Below, in pieces: positions 45,817 to 58,058 of a stretch of DNA of 64,000 nucleotides. The notes under the pieces were generated by a model, which was not told the origin of the DNA, made no database searches, and saw nothing but the letters and a program-made list of their open reading frames with translations. The stretch comes from Melampsora larici-populina 98AG31 (taxonomy: Eukaryota; Basidiomycota; Pucciniomycetes; Pucciniales; Melampsoraceae), in contig NW_006768801.1 of the NCBI RefSeq assembly GCF_000204055.1, positions 671,447 to 735,446 on the forward strand. The letters run 5' to 3'. A program made the position numbers and the translations under genes. Numbering within the stretch: position 1 is the first letter of the stretch; every line of letters starts with the position of its first letter.

Positions 45817-47499
45817 TCAAAGGTAATTCTTAGATTGAAATTCATTCTTCCACCAATCTTCAAAAGAGACAGTTGAAACATCTATACCAAGTGTTTCAAT
45901 AGACTTGGTGCTTAACCGACAATCTCTAGGTCTAATAGTTTCACCAGCTTTTGGACCTTCACTTACTCTGACCAAATTATCAATAGGTAGGTTTAATAAG
46001 TTGGCAAAAACCACTGCTATTGAATACTTTGTGTACATTTTCTGTGAAGAGAAATGTAGGATCGGAGGATAAGGTTTTTGAAAACCTGTAAATCATGATT
46101 CGAATACAATTATTAGAGTGATACAATTGATTGAGGATTCTAAAAGGTGAAATGACTTACTTGCAAGTTGACTGATCACCTTTGCTACATCGTCTACTAA
46201 AGTTGGATATCTAGTTGCCCAATCATCCATTTTTATCGAATAACCTTGCGATGATTTCTTTACACCATCGATCAAGATATTGATAGCTGGGATCAGAAAA
46301 GCCAATCATTTCAATCTTTGGTTTATCATTTCATTTCTTTGGTTTGAATTGAAAACTGACCAGATTCGTCGTTTCTTTCAGCTTTACCATAACTATCCAA
46401 AAGCGAAAAGCATCGTTAGTTTTTTTTCAAGTTTCAGTCAGTCGTATAGCTTCGAAGTTGAACTGCTTTGTGAAAGAGCTCACAGGACTGGTACTCTAAG
46501 TGAAAGGACTTGACCCTTTTCACCCGAATCAAGAATGGCTTTCTCACCAGCTAACTTGGTCTCACCATATAAATTAGTGGGACTGTTTGGTGAACAAGCA
46601 ATAGACATCAGTTTGGAGTGAAAGTTTGTAAAGCAGAACAACAATTTATAGCATACTTTGGTTTATCATTGACATCATATCCTCCTTCTGGTGCGTTACC
46701 ATCAAATACTATTTCCAGAAATAATTGAAGAAGATCAGATATTTGAATTTTGATTGATAGATTGTCTTGAGAGTTGAGTTTACTGACCATAATCTGTGCA
46801 TATATAGATGAGACGAAATGAATACCGCTTGGAAAGTTCGGCTAGATGTTTGGAAATGTCCACATTAAGCTAGAATCCAAAGATGACGTACCTCGAGTCA
46901 GTTTACTACTGGTTCGACTAAAGTGATGAATCATGAAATGTAAAAGACAAGTAAAAAACCACTCAACTTGCTTAGTTCCTTCTGGATCTTTTTCAGCTAC
47001 ATCTGGTCTTCTCTCTGCTGCGCAATGCACAAGTAGGTTCGGTTTAAAGTTTTTGATCAATTCTTCTATTGCTGTTGTATCTCGTAAATCGATCTATAAG
47101 AACTCCAAATTATCGTCAGATAATTTCAGGTATAAAATTTCTATCAAGGTAGGAATCCAGTAAACATACCTTTTCGAGTTCGTCTGTGGCCCTGCTGAAA
47201 GCCAGGCCTTTGACTGATTTGATTGAATAACTGAACTACTCAGTATCTGCCTTACGAAACACATTGACTCGAGGGACGTTTGATTCGAGCGATCATGTGT
47301 ACCAACCTATATGACCTTGCTTTTTCAAATGTGCAACCACCGCTCTACCGAGAAGTCCTGGATGACGAAATGAGAGATACAAACAATTCCGTTCTCTGAT
47401 CGATTGATATCTGACTTCCGTAGGTGGATTCGCGTGATATGGTGTAGGAATCTTACCTGAACCTCCGGTAACGGTGATCTTGATAGGTTCTGTAGCCAT
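45817..47499 (-). CDS. MAT2B/RmlD-like NAD(P)-dependent reductase, 307 aa, ten exons
   Basis: Exons: 47499-47457, 47357-47307, 47213-47170, 47093-46968, 46869-46788, 46708-46657, 46582-46484, 46392-46361, 46286-46161, 46085-45817; every junction is in phase. The Rossmann start ITVTGGSGLLGRAV is at residues 8-21. Further blocks are NLLVHCAAERRPDVAEKDP, CTDYVFDG, and the YxxxK pair of extended SDR enzymes (Y138-GET-K142), ending in IRPRDCRLSTKSIETLGI. This is the RmlD substrate-binding fold shared by dTDP-dehydrorhamnose reductases and the regulatory beta subunit of methionine adenosyltransferase (MAT2B); the PRDC...LETLGI-type end fits MAT2B best. It is predicted cytosolic. Confidence 0.85.
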
Positions 47500-48194
47500 C
47501 AGATCAATCGAGTCGATTAGAGAACTTGGTAAAATGTGGAACTGGGGAAACTGGATGAACCTGAAACGAGATACTGTACAGTTCAGTACAGTTTCTCTAC
47601 AACATCTCTCGCCGTCTAACACCCCGAACAACCTAACCTCAGCCCCCTCAGGATCGACGTTATTCATACCTCGCAGTGATTTAAGTATGCAGAGTCCAGG
47701 CAGTACATAGAAAAATTCTATGAGTATGATATTGCTGTCTGATTCCTGGATTGGTCAACAACATCGGCTAGAACCTTTGATCGCCTGTCACCGTCTTCTG
47801 ACCCCAGCAAAGTTTCACGGCAAAAGCGAGGTACTCTGTTGAATTTAATCATCTTGACTCTTCACTGCACAAACCGACGTTGAGATGCTCAATGGCATGC
47901 CCAATCCGATTGTTGACGGTCAAGCTAAAAATTTTGTGACCACGATCAAGATATTTGCCAACTGACGCAGAAAATCCGCTGCTTCATGGAATCCGAGAGC
48001 CCCACTTGGATTCTAAATAGATTTTTCTGTTCACTCTAAAGTCATTGATTACTCTTGTTATCGACTAAATGGCCGTTTTTGCAAGGTTTACCAGTCCTTT
48101 TAAATGTATCGTTTAGTGAGTGTTATATGCAATTATGCCGAAAAGCACTAAAAAAAATTGTGCGGCGAGCCGTGAGTTCTGCACAGCACCTACA
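47500..48194. other. upstream region of the MAT2B-like gene; no other gene
   Basis: CpG is normal near 47500-47950, consistent with a promoter. Nothing else was recognised before the transposon at 48195. Confidence 0.4.
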
Positions 48195-48241
48195 AAGCCC
48201 TCTCTGCGCGGCCATGTCCGCGCCCTCGCAGAGGGGCTTAT

Positions 48242-48532
48242 AAATGACCCCGGAGAGCTCTTATTGAGGTGCATGATGTAAAAATTTTTCCTACACTACA
48301 CACACTTCACCACAGTTTACATTCATAAAAACTTGACCAAATCCTTTACTCCTCCCTCAATAATGCCTAGCCAGGAGCCAAGCGCTTTGTCAACTGTGAA
48401 ATTCATACCTACAAAATTGTGAAGAGTTTTCAAGGCGGTGTAGATGCTGTGGAATACACAGCAATACACAGCAAACATGAGAAAATAAAACCTTTTACAT
48501 CCCACACCTCTACAGGAGCTCTCCAGGTTCCT
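48242..48532. mobile_element. 291-bp miniature element nested in the left arm
   Basis: The ends mirror each other imperfectly over about 40 bases (GGAGAGCTC...GAGGTG and CACCTC...GAGCTCTCC). It is flanked by GCTTAT on both sides (48236-48241 and 48533-48538). It interrupts the outer element's arm exactly where the right arm is continuous. Confidence 0.7.
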
Positions 48533-48909
48533 GCTTATGAAAAATTCTAGAATTTTGGCGTGAGCACTACACTTCTTAAGTGTCCTTAAGTAGTTTTTTG
48601 AAATTTCACACTTCCCTCACAAACAGACCTCACCTGACTCTGCAGGACAGGTTGTTCTGATAGAAATCCTACATAATCTTGTAGCCTAGCATCATGGCCA
48701 GTCTGAACGGTGTGGCCAAAAAAGGTGTTTGATGATTCTTACAACACACCTGTATTGTTGATTCAAAAATTGGGTACAGTGCCAATTCACGCTGTACGCC
48801 CCTTTACAAGTGAGACATAAGGCTCAAGAACTCCCTCAAGAACAGTATGGTGGGGTATTTTTTATCTTGTGATAACAAGAGATACACATGTAGAAGATGA
48901 TCATGAACA

Positions 48910-49318
48910 TCAGGTTGTGGGCGTGCTGATAATTTTGTAGGCGCACCGAGGCCCGTGTTTTTGTGATTTTTTGCGCCAAGGCGCCACTTGGCATGCCGGG
49001 CGCGTTTTCTTACAAAAAAAATTGCCAACAACCACAATGTTGTTTATACATTGTCATTTATTCTATGTTTGTATTGCTAGAGCTGTCTACCACCACCAAC
49101 TTACCTTTTGGAGGTGAGAAAAGCTTAAAAGAGCTGTCTTCAAAGCTCACAGCAAGGATCCAAGTCTCCAATATTGGTGACAGGACATAGAACTTCAAAG
49201 ATATGGTGTGTTTTGTGAAAGGCGTGCCGACCCCAATTTTGCCGATTTCTTTGACGCCGCGGCGCGCCCTTAAAAAGGCGCGCCAAAGCGCGTTTTTTGC
49301 GCCGCGCCCACAACCTGA
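48910..49318. mobile_element. 409-bp hAT-like miniature element with 8-bp target duplication
   Basis: The ends are TCAGGTTGTGGGCG and its mirror CGCCCACAACCTGA. The 8-bp target CATGAACA is present on both sides (48902-48909 and 49319-49326). Subterminal regions are rich in GGCGCGCC-type words. An 8-bp duplication is the hAT signature. Confidence 0.85.
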
Positions 49319-49665
49319 CATGAACAACTTTCCCTGCGGAGTCAGGTGAACTTTGTTTGTGAGGGAAGCATGAGATTCCAAAAAACGACTTAAGGACACT
49401 TAAGGAGTGTAGTGCTCATGCCAAAATTCCACAATTAGTCATAAGCCCCTCTGCAAGGGCGCGGACACGGCCGTCCCAAGAGGGCTTTGTTAAGCTAACC
49501 CACCGTGAGGCAATACCGGGGCAATGGCTTGTGCAACATCTTAGCCGCTCTCCATCCCCACCTACAGTTGCCGCTCAATATAAGCACACATTGAGTAACC
49601 ATATTTTGCTATAGGAATCAAATTTTGGTGAAACAAAAATGAAAATATGCAGTACGCTCTGTTCG

Positions 49666-49975
49666 AAATGTTGCATCGCGCTTTGTAAGCATCAAATTTG
49701 GTGCATTTTTAATGATGCTTGCAGTGCGTGGCGACTGTAGTTGACTTTTTAATTGGGAGCTGTCAACAAATGTCAACTTGATACATAAAGTTACTGCCAA
49801 AAAGTAACTGGGTCCACTGGGTTTTCTTGAAACCAGGTCAGGTTTGAGTGGGGCAATTGTCTGCAGTGCAGCAGACAATTCTGATCTTCAGATTCCGCAA
49901 CGCTCTGCAACGCGTATTTTTTTGTTGCGCAGCCGGTGCTCGTTGCTGCAGCGCAACCAGTCCAGCATTGGTTCA
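49666..49975. repeat. second GCAAC/GTTGC-rich patch
   Basis: Six GCAAC/GTTGC words plus related CAGCGCAACC lie in about 300 bases. It resembles the array next to the hAT transposase remnant at 26690-26895 and is probably a relic of a related non-autonomous element. 49976-50474 holds nothing recognised. Confidence 0.35.
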
Positions 49976-50474
49976 ATTTGATTACACCTAGGTATATGAT
50001 TTTCAAGTTGTGATGGTTGCAAAACTAAAGCATTCAATGATAAAATCCATCAAATTGTGCAGGCTCAAAACAAGTGGGAGGAAGTCAAGTTTGTCAAATT
50101 GGAGGAAATGTAGGGTTGTTTGTTGGTTTATAAAGATCAATCCAGCTAACAAAATCTAACAGAGAATCCAAAGTCGATCATTACTCTCAACTTTCAGCAA
50201 GACTTTGGTATAAGATTGATTATTGGGTCTCCTGATGCATTACAAGTTAATTTTTTTTGAAAAATAAAAACAGATTTGTATTAAAGTAGTTTAAGAATAT
50301 GCTTTTCCATGCAAAACTTACAAGATTAAATGTATACAAGAGTCAAAACGAAATCAAGAATCAAGAAAAATTATAAAGAAAAATCTATCGTTGAGAGGTA
50401 CATAGGTATAAAAAAGATGAATGGAATTTATGAATTTTCAATCAGAATGAAAAAACCAAAGAGTCTTTCCAAAA

Positions 50475-52600
50475 TCAAATGCTAAAACCAGATCCAACCG
50501 TAAAATCACTAACAGTCATCACACTACTTCTACTTTGATCACGATCCGATAAATTAAATTGATCTGAACTCGAATGAATTTCTTGACTACCAGCACTTGC
50601 AATAGTTGATAACTTTCTTACAAGTCTACCATCATTCATTCTAATAAAGACAGCTTGATCGTCTTGTCCGATCGTCTTTGAAGGTTTGAGTGATAGATCA
50701 TTTTCGACGTCTAGATCAGGACTAGAAGAGTAAGATCCAGATGAAATACTTGAAGCTGTTCTAGGTGTTCCGATTTGATGTTCTTCATTTTCATTCGATT
50801 CATTTCTTATCATGACGGATGGTGTCATTTGAAAACACGAACCAGATAGATCATCTCCTTTAACTTTTCGACGCCAATGAAGTGATTTGACAAACGATTT
50901 AAACTTCGTTTGTTCTTCCTTGGCAGTTAAAGTACTCGTTGGGTTTTCTTCTGGATTCGCATAATCATATGTCACCCTCATGGAAAAAGATGGACTTAAG
51001 TTGGTCGTAGGATGATGAAAGATTGATCGACGTGCAGGTGAATCATGTCGGATCGAAAGCTCTTCGTAATCAGGTATTTCGTTCTCATCTTCTGGATTGG
51101 TTGGCCAAGGTATATAAATCTCAGCGTGTTCGACAATGGATCCATCGCTATTGACTGCATTACCCCATGTATTGTGTCTATGATCATTCCAAGCTCGCAT
51201 ATTCTTGATTCCATGTGTACCACCCATTACATCTTGAATTTGATTATAGGCCTTCTCCTCCTCACGTTGTGGCATATGAGGTAATTGATCGGATCCAAGG
51301 AATTCAGTCACTTTAAGATTCGATCCAAGGGCTTCTGCGTCATCTCCAGCATTCAACGCAACGATGACTGTTTGATGTTCATTCAAAATCTGTTGGACCT
51401 CCTTTGAAGATAAAGTAGGCTCGACAATCGCCGTTGTCGATAAGACCTTCTTAAACTTCCCTAGAACCACGAGCCATAAGATCTAAAAAAAAGTTTACAT
51501 CGATTAACAACCTCGATTCAGAAACGCATATCGCATAAAAAGAAAGATCATCAAGACTTACCGAAACGATAATGGTAATCAGAACCCGAACACTGCTAGC
51601 AAGCACCCATGGTTGAAACTCTGTAGTGATAACAGAATCTGTACTCTTACACTCAGGGTCGGTGTCGCTCCAAGTGAAGTCGAAGCCCCAATTACATCGG
51701 ACGGAGGTTTCTTGCTTGAGAATAAGAACCAAGATTAAACTATTTAAGGCCATAGCAATGTTGGCCACACTACTAACAGCGCTGAAAATAAGTAAGAAAT
51801 CAGAAAAAGCACTAGCTCTTCTAGCCTATAGAATAAAAAAACAAGAAAATCAGAAACTCGAAGCAATATATAGACTGTTGAAGGTAAAGGCTTACCATTC
51901 TAGCCCAAACCAATACACCAAAGCCAGTTAAGATTCCAAAAGAGTAAACTCCAAGCTGAGACCAAAGGATTTGAGTTTTAAGATAAATGTTATCTTGATT
52001 GTGATCCAACTTTAAACCCAATAAACTAATGACCACTTTAACCAACATCCAAACTTGCCCGCCGCATATGGCCAAAGTTATCAATCCAACCAAAATCGAA
52101 TATTTCTTAAGCATTGATCTTCTTTTTGAATTCCGATGTCGATGTAATTCATTCATTACAATTCCTACATCTTTTCCTTGAAGTCCTAATTTCGAACTAA
52201 TCCTAATCAATTGATGTCCAAATGGACCAGTACTCAAACCCTTGTTTCTTTCGTCATCAAAGTTTAACAATGGTCCGGTTTCCCGACGTACTCGAAGTGG
52301 TAATGTGATAGCTTCATTCAATACCTTGTATGGTTTTTCAGGTGATAAGAAACCCGACGATGGTTTCTTTCTAGGTGAATTGTATAATGAGATATCCTCT
52401 AGGGTGAGATCATGATCGAAACCCGAAGTTTCGGCCCATTCAGCTGATTCAGATCTTTCACTTTGAGGAGAAGTGGGAGGAGAATGAAGGAGGATTCGTG
52501 GTGTAGTTACTGGACTTGGAGTTCTAGAAATCGAACGATGAAAGTGATGAGGATTAATTTCGAAAGTTTGGTTGTAATCATCAGAAGCTGAGAAAGCCAT
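50475..52600 (-). CDS. four-helix membrane protein of unknown function, 658 aa
   Basis: Exons 52600-51896, 51825-51562, 51482-50475, all phase 0. An N-terminal Ser/Pro-rich cytosolic region of about 160 residues is followed by four hydrophobic segments: KKYSILVGLITLAICGGQVW (about 163), LGVYSFGILTGFGVLVWARM (about 215), FLLIFSAVSSVANIAMALNS (about 248) and VRVLITIIVSILWLVVLG (about 310). A short Cys-containing loop (CNWGFDFTW...ECKST) lies between helices 3 and 4. The C-terminal 330 residues are charged and Ser-rich. I recognise no family. It could be an orphan plasma-membrane sensor or an organelle protein. Confidence 0.7.
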
Positions 52601-52876
52601 TTGATTTTTGCTTAAAAGTCTATTAAGTAAAGGTTTGTGATATAGAGAGTTGAAGACAGATATGAGAATAGAACAGATTGAGGAAGTGATGAGGAAGGAT
52701 TTCTAGAAGACAAAGAGTTCGAGCTTAAACACAAAGAAATATAGTGCTGAGAACAGCCATCGCAATGAGATGAAGAAATGGCAAACTTGAAAACTAGCTC
52801 ATATTAAAATCAATGTCTACCTTTTCTTTTCAGCTAAAGCCCTGATATCCATCTCGGCTGAGAGTGACTTGATGTT

Positions 52877-53086
52877 CTATTGTAATCTATCATGAAACGC
52901 TTTCCTCAGTAAGCCTTTTACTAGAGTATACTGATAGTGGCCTAGGAGAGCTTTACGATTCGGACAAATGATGGCAACGCAACCTAAGGCGAATGTTCGA
53001 CAATGTTTTGTCGTCCCTATTGAAAGATATAACGGTAGTGAAAGTATCACCATAATTAATCGTTGACTATACTTGGCTAGCATCAT
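52877..53086 (-). CDS. possible short secreted peptide (weak)
   Basis: A 69-codon frame begins with a signal-like hydrophobic run (RLIMVILSLPLYLSIG), followed by three cysteines. No intron or family supports it. It lies in the spacer between two real genes (52601-53915), in which nothing else was recognised. Confidence 0.2.
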   Translation of the reverse strand: MMLAKYSQRLIMVILSLPLYLSIGTTKHCRTFALGCVAIICPNRKALLGHYQYTLVKGLLRKAFHDRLQ

Positions 53087-53915
53087 CGTATGGACTCAAA
53101 ATTGCGGAAGTTCTCTTTAGAGGCTGCAAGAAATAAAATTTGATCTTTAGCCAAGAGATCATAAACTTGGCAATAGCATTGAAACAAAGTCATGATTAGG
53201 CTGCCCATGAACCCGCCACTTCTAAAATACATCGCGTCTCTAGCCAAACTCACATTTCACAAAGCTTAGAAACCGTTCTACGAGTCAATTTGCTCAAGTT
53301 TGTAGGCGAGTCAATTTCGTGTTCCTTCAAACTTTCACTCACTCTCATTATCTTACCCCGGTACAATAGGACTTCGTTAAGCTTAATTTCACCCTATGAT
53401 CCATGACAAAGAAACCATTCAAGATATATCTGTTTTTTTCATTTGATATATATTAATAAAACATACAAAAAAGCAAGTCATAAAAAAAGATAACATGTAT
53501 CAACCAGGTGAAAAAAACACCTTTACAAAACAAACCCAAAAACAGTAATCTTGTAATACCAAATCAACAAAAGAATGTCCCAAAATCATATAAAAAAACT
53601 ATAAATTTAAAAGAGAGTCCTTTAACAACAACAAACAACAAACAAATAACAAAAAACTTGATAAATCAATTTTGAACGAAACAAAAAATATTCAAAAAAA
53701 AAACATTTTTTTCTAATTCAAACTATCAAAAATAATAATCCAACAATAAAACATTGCAATAACCTCTATAATCATCACACCATACTTCTGTCTGTTCAAA
53801 CCCTTTACTTTTATTTTCAAATACATCAACTTTGCAAAAATACAAACCAACCTTGCTCCTTCCCCCCACTCCCCCCCAAATAGAGAGCACAAAACTTAAC
53901 CTCACCAATCGATTT

Positions 53916-56900
53916 TCATAAAGCTTTAACTAATGTAAACCTAACTGTATGAGTATCACTTCTTCTTGGAAACAAACCAGTTGGATCATTCAACAATTCT
54001 TTAATGAATTCCAATGATTTACCTAACCCATCGATCCCAATCGAATCAAATTTCCAATCAATTAGAAAAAATAATCATTTCTCAAACCTGATGAACAAAT
54101 CTGGGAAATGAAAAGACTAACCTGCCATAGGTAATGAACGAGATCCTTGAAGTCTTACTAAGATCCTTTTAACTTCATCTCTTAATGTACCACTTAACCC
54201 AATCTCTCCTAAAGCTTCATAAAACCCAATCAACCTACACTGAGTTCTCAAAGCCTATTCCCCGCCCCCCGAAAAAAAAAACAATCAATTCGAATCCTAC
54301 TCAAGAAAAAAAAATCTCAAAACTTACAACAGTAAGAGTAAAATTCAGTGAAGAATTAGAAGATAATAAACTACCGAAATCAACTGATGGAAAATCTAAA
54401 TCAAGTTTATTGAACCAATCAATTAAAACCCTCGCAGATCGACTACAGATCTGTAAACTCAAATCATTTAGATCAATCGATTTTACAAATTCTTCATTTA
54501 ATTCAATGATTGATGAATGAGCTGTTGCATGCGCTGTTAAAACTGAGAGGTATTGTATTCCCATCAGTTCTTCGAAGATGTATATAAACTATTTCTTAGA
54601 AAAATGAACTTACGACATATGTTCAGTTTCGGTTGAAATGGGTCTCTGAATGGAGCTGGAATCGATTCGAAAAAATCTCCGATTAACTTATTCAGCCTTT
54701 GCCTTTCAATCCTATTCCATGCACAAATACAAACGTTAGTACATTCTATAACTTGGACTGACTTTCTGCAATTCAAAAGGGTTAACTCAACTCCGAATCA
54801 TCATCACTTTGACAAGGATGACATTTTCGATATCCAAAGCTAGTCACTTTTCCTAACAAACAACTAGCTAAACCCATTCGAAAAGAAAAAAGATATGAGG
54901 TATCAGCAACTAACTAGCCTCCTCCATACCGGAAAAAAAGAAACCAACCTTTGATTAATAGTTGAAGTACAGCACCGTTTCCATCGGTTTGATGATCAAT
55001 AAAGAATCGATCGTATCTCAAGAATTGTGGTTGAGAGCCCATCAAACTTAATGTACAATCATCTTCTCTAATCGTCTTAGCAAATCCACCAGCTCCAGCG
55101 CAAACTCTTTCACAGCAATACAGATACCACCACATCAATTTCCTATGAAACACATTTCCCAAAAGTTATCAGTATGAAGGAACCATATCGAAAGTGAAAG
55201 TGGGAAAAAATCCAACCTTTGATTTGGATCATGATCACTTAATCCTTTAATCCCATCATCCCAAAGTAAAGCAATCCCAGAATCAAGATCGGGTTCTTGA
55301 TCTTCTTCTTCATTAATCCCAAGTAAACAACAGATCCTAATCGAAAACCCTAACCATTTCCAAATCAATAAAGGTCTTCCTAGATTACTAAAGTATTGAC
55401 TTAACATCATACTCGCTTCTGATAATTCTAACAATCGATCTGGATCTTTGATTTCAGATAATCGTATCGAAAGTAATCGACCTGCCCATTCTGCATGATA
55501 TTGGGCTGGTGTTTCGGTTGGATACCAATAGGGATGTATATTACTAAATTCATCTGGATGATATGAAAGAAGGTAATGAGATCCTAGAGCTGAAAGTGCA
55601 TGTAAGAGACCGATTTCAGGGAATCTTGAGTTGTGGGCTGATAAATCTAATCGGCTTAGGACCGATCCTGGATTGATCAATGAGAACGGGGAGAGGGGTC
55701 GGGAGAAGACAGTTCGAAGAAGAAGTTTTAGGATCCGACGATAGGGTAGATGTTGTGGCCAGCTTTGTTCTAGTAACTCTGTGGGCTGTTGAATAGGAAG
55801 TGGTGGTGGAGAGCCGACAGGATCGTTGGAATAAGACGAACAGGGTGAGGATGTCAGCGAAGGCCATGAGATTGGGTATTGATGGTTCATGGGATTCTGT
55901 GAAGTCGGGAATTGTGAGTAGGCGAGAGCTAGCTCAAGTGGAACGGAGCCGAGGTACTGATCGGGAGTATGGTTGACTAGTAATGGAGTACTCATTTCAT
56001 TCAAATCGTATATTTCAGAACCGAGTGTCACTGGAAAATGAGCATCAGAACTACCAATGAAGCCTTGGGAAGGGAATTCGATCGAGCTAGTAGATTGAAA
56101 TTGAGGATATGACTCCGTTGTGTTTGGTGGAGTTGGAATAGAATGTCCTAAAGGGATCGGAGTGGTAAATTGAGATGTAAGGAATTGATCATGATGAGTT
56201 TGTGACCATTGGCCATTGGTTCGATTTTCTTCTTCTTCCTTGGCTGCCAAACGAAGTTGAGATAGTTTCTTTTGAAGTGAATCTAATTTCTGTTCTAATT
56301 CGATCACTTTTTTACGTTCTTGTGCATCAGAAGTTGGTTTGACGACAGATTCGAGCCATTTAGGTGGTCGATCATATTTACATTGTGATTCTTGATCAGG
56401 TCCAAGTCTTTTACAAGAAGTACATGAAGGCTTCAAAGCGTCACATTTTGTCTAAGATTGAAATAATGGTCACATTGTTAGATTGGAAAGCGATCTTCAA
56501 ATAGGAAAAGAGTATAGCATATAGCCAGCTAAGATTGAGATGGTTTTTGAAAACTTACTTTTCGAGCTCTACAACTCAAACAAGCCTTGTTCCGATGAAG
56601 TACGTTTGACTTTCGGTTGTTTTGATTGAGCAATTGATTGAAAGTAGAGTGTTTACGATTCGGAGGATTTGACGAATTGGTTTTGATTGGAGGTTTTGAA
56701 GTTGAAAGATGATTCGAATCAATCAAGAATGGTTGATGATCGCTGTGAATGTGGGTAGTAGGCGTTGGATATTGTTGAATTGAGAGAGCATTGAATGAAG
56801 ATGGATTGTGAAACTGATGATGATGATGATATTTAGGAATGAATGAATTTAAATCTTGATGATATGAGTTTGAGATGATTTGATGATGATGATTGGTGTG

Positions 56901-56969
56901 ATCGATTTGATGATGATGATGAGTATCATTGATAAGATTGTTATTATTATTATTTTGAGTAGTGAACAT
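53916..56969 (-). CDS. Zn2Cys6 fungal transcription factor, 826 aa, eight exons
   Basis: Exons: 56969-56559, 56451-55217, 55142-54949, 54852-54792, 54711-54614, 54569-54328, 54254-54122, 54022-53916, all in phase. A His/Asn-rich N-terminus precedes the zinc cluster C130-x2-C133-x6-C140-x6-C147-x2-C150-x10-C161, which is split by the first intron after RARK. A Gln/Lys-rich coiled-coil linker (VIELEQKLDSLQKKLSQLRL) follows and should mediate dimerisation. The middle-homology region starts near residue 370 (LPYRRILKLLLRTVF, GLLHALSALGSHYLLS, WKWLGFSIRICCLLGI). It should bind CGG-type sites in the nucleus; targets are unknown. The 3' exons are small, and exon 4 uses a GTTGAG donor. Confidence 0.85.
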
Positions 56970-57712
56970 GTTGAGGAATGAAGTTGAGGATGAATGGTTT
57001 TTAAGAAAGTTGATGATGAGTTAGAGTAGTATGAGAAGTTAAGGTAAATTACATTTTTGACTTTCTTTCTTTCATTCTTTGATTTCTTTTCTTTTTCTTT
57101 TTCTTTTGATGATGTTCTTTTCGTTTCTCGGTTTTTGTAACTTTCTCAATAATCTGGGTACAATGTATGAGTTTAAGGTATAGCAGTATATTCAAAGTTT
57201 CTCAATCGGATTCAGTCAATAAAAACCTTTACTTCCTACTGACTGACTTAAATTGTTACTTTATCACTTTTGCTGACTTCAACCAATCAAGCTCTTCACT
57301 TTAAAACTCAAGTTATCAATTCTATCTAAAAGCACTTTATCCTAACTTGAACTTGAAACTAGAACTCTGTAACGGAGATCGATTAGCCGAGCTTCGAAGC
57401 CGAGAATGTCTTTCTTGCATCACCGGGATATCCAATTTCTGTGGCTTACGACCTCCACCATTCACAGCTTGGTAGGGTAAATGGAGATTGAGACTTTGAG
57501 ATTTCTGATGAACTGTTCTTCCAGCTCACTTTCATCAGAATTCAAAAAAATTAATCGAAGGAAGGTAGATGATTTCTTCGGTTGCTTACCTTTTTATCGC
57601 TTATTTTGAGATGATGACTTCAACTTGCAAGGCCAAAGTTAGACCTAAGGATGTACAATGTAGGCAGTCAAGAAGAAAGCAGATGTTTCGCTCTTCTTCC
57701 TTGCTGTTTTGC
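56970..57712. other. upstream region of the transcription factor gene
   Basis: Contains a TTTCTTTTTCTTTTTC pyrimidine tract (about 57080-57130), common in fungal promoters. No other gene was recognised. Confidence 0.4.
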
Positions 57713-57720
57713 TTGTTGAC

Positions 57721-58050
57721 TAGGCCTTCGCCCCGGCCCCTCCCCGGCCCTTCTCGGTTCTCCCGAAGCCCGCCCCCGAAATTCCCCGGTGAAAAGGTTT
57801 GCAAAAACTGGTCCCGGCTCCCGAGCTCGCAAGTGCGGGAGTCGGGGATCCCCGGCAAATCCGGGGGCGCAGCGTAGATTTAGCTGTGCAGGCCTTGCTT
57901 TTAGCGCGTTTTAGCCCCTCCAGCTTCCCCGAGGCCCGCCCCCGCAAGCTCCCCGCCGATCGTTCCTTTCCAGCACTGATCCCGGCTCCCGACCCCGCGG
58001 GGACGGGAGCCGGGGAGTCCCCGGAACTGCGGGGCCGGGGCGAAGGCCTA
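57721..58050. mobile_element. 330-bp very GC-rich hAT-like miniature element
   Basis: Ends TAGGCCTTCGCCCCGGCCCC and the exact mirror. The 8-bp target TTGTTGAC is present on both sides (57713-57720 and 58051-58058). The interior contains two diverged copies of a segment built on CCCGCCCCCG...TCCCGGCTCCCGA. GC content is far above the surrounding DNA. Frames crossing it are by-products of base composition. Confidence 0.9.
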
Positions 58051-58058
58051 TTGTTGAC

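Larger units (their letters stand above)
48195..49488. mobile_element. inverted-repeat DNA element carrying two younger nested elements
   Basis: Both ends are imperfect palindromes (AAGCCCTCTCTGCGCGG... and the mirrored ...CCAAGAGGGCTTT). Internal to them, about 130-bp arms (48533-48666 and 49321-49440) mirror each other closely, for example GTGAGCACTACACTTCTTAA against TTAAGGAGTGTAGTGCTCAT. The left arm is split by the element at 48242-48532, and the centre carries the element at 48910-49318. There is no coding sequence. Relatives of its palindromic end lie at 4166-4211. Confidence 0.75.
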
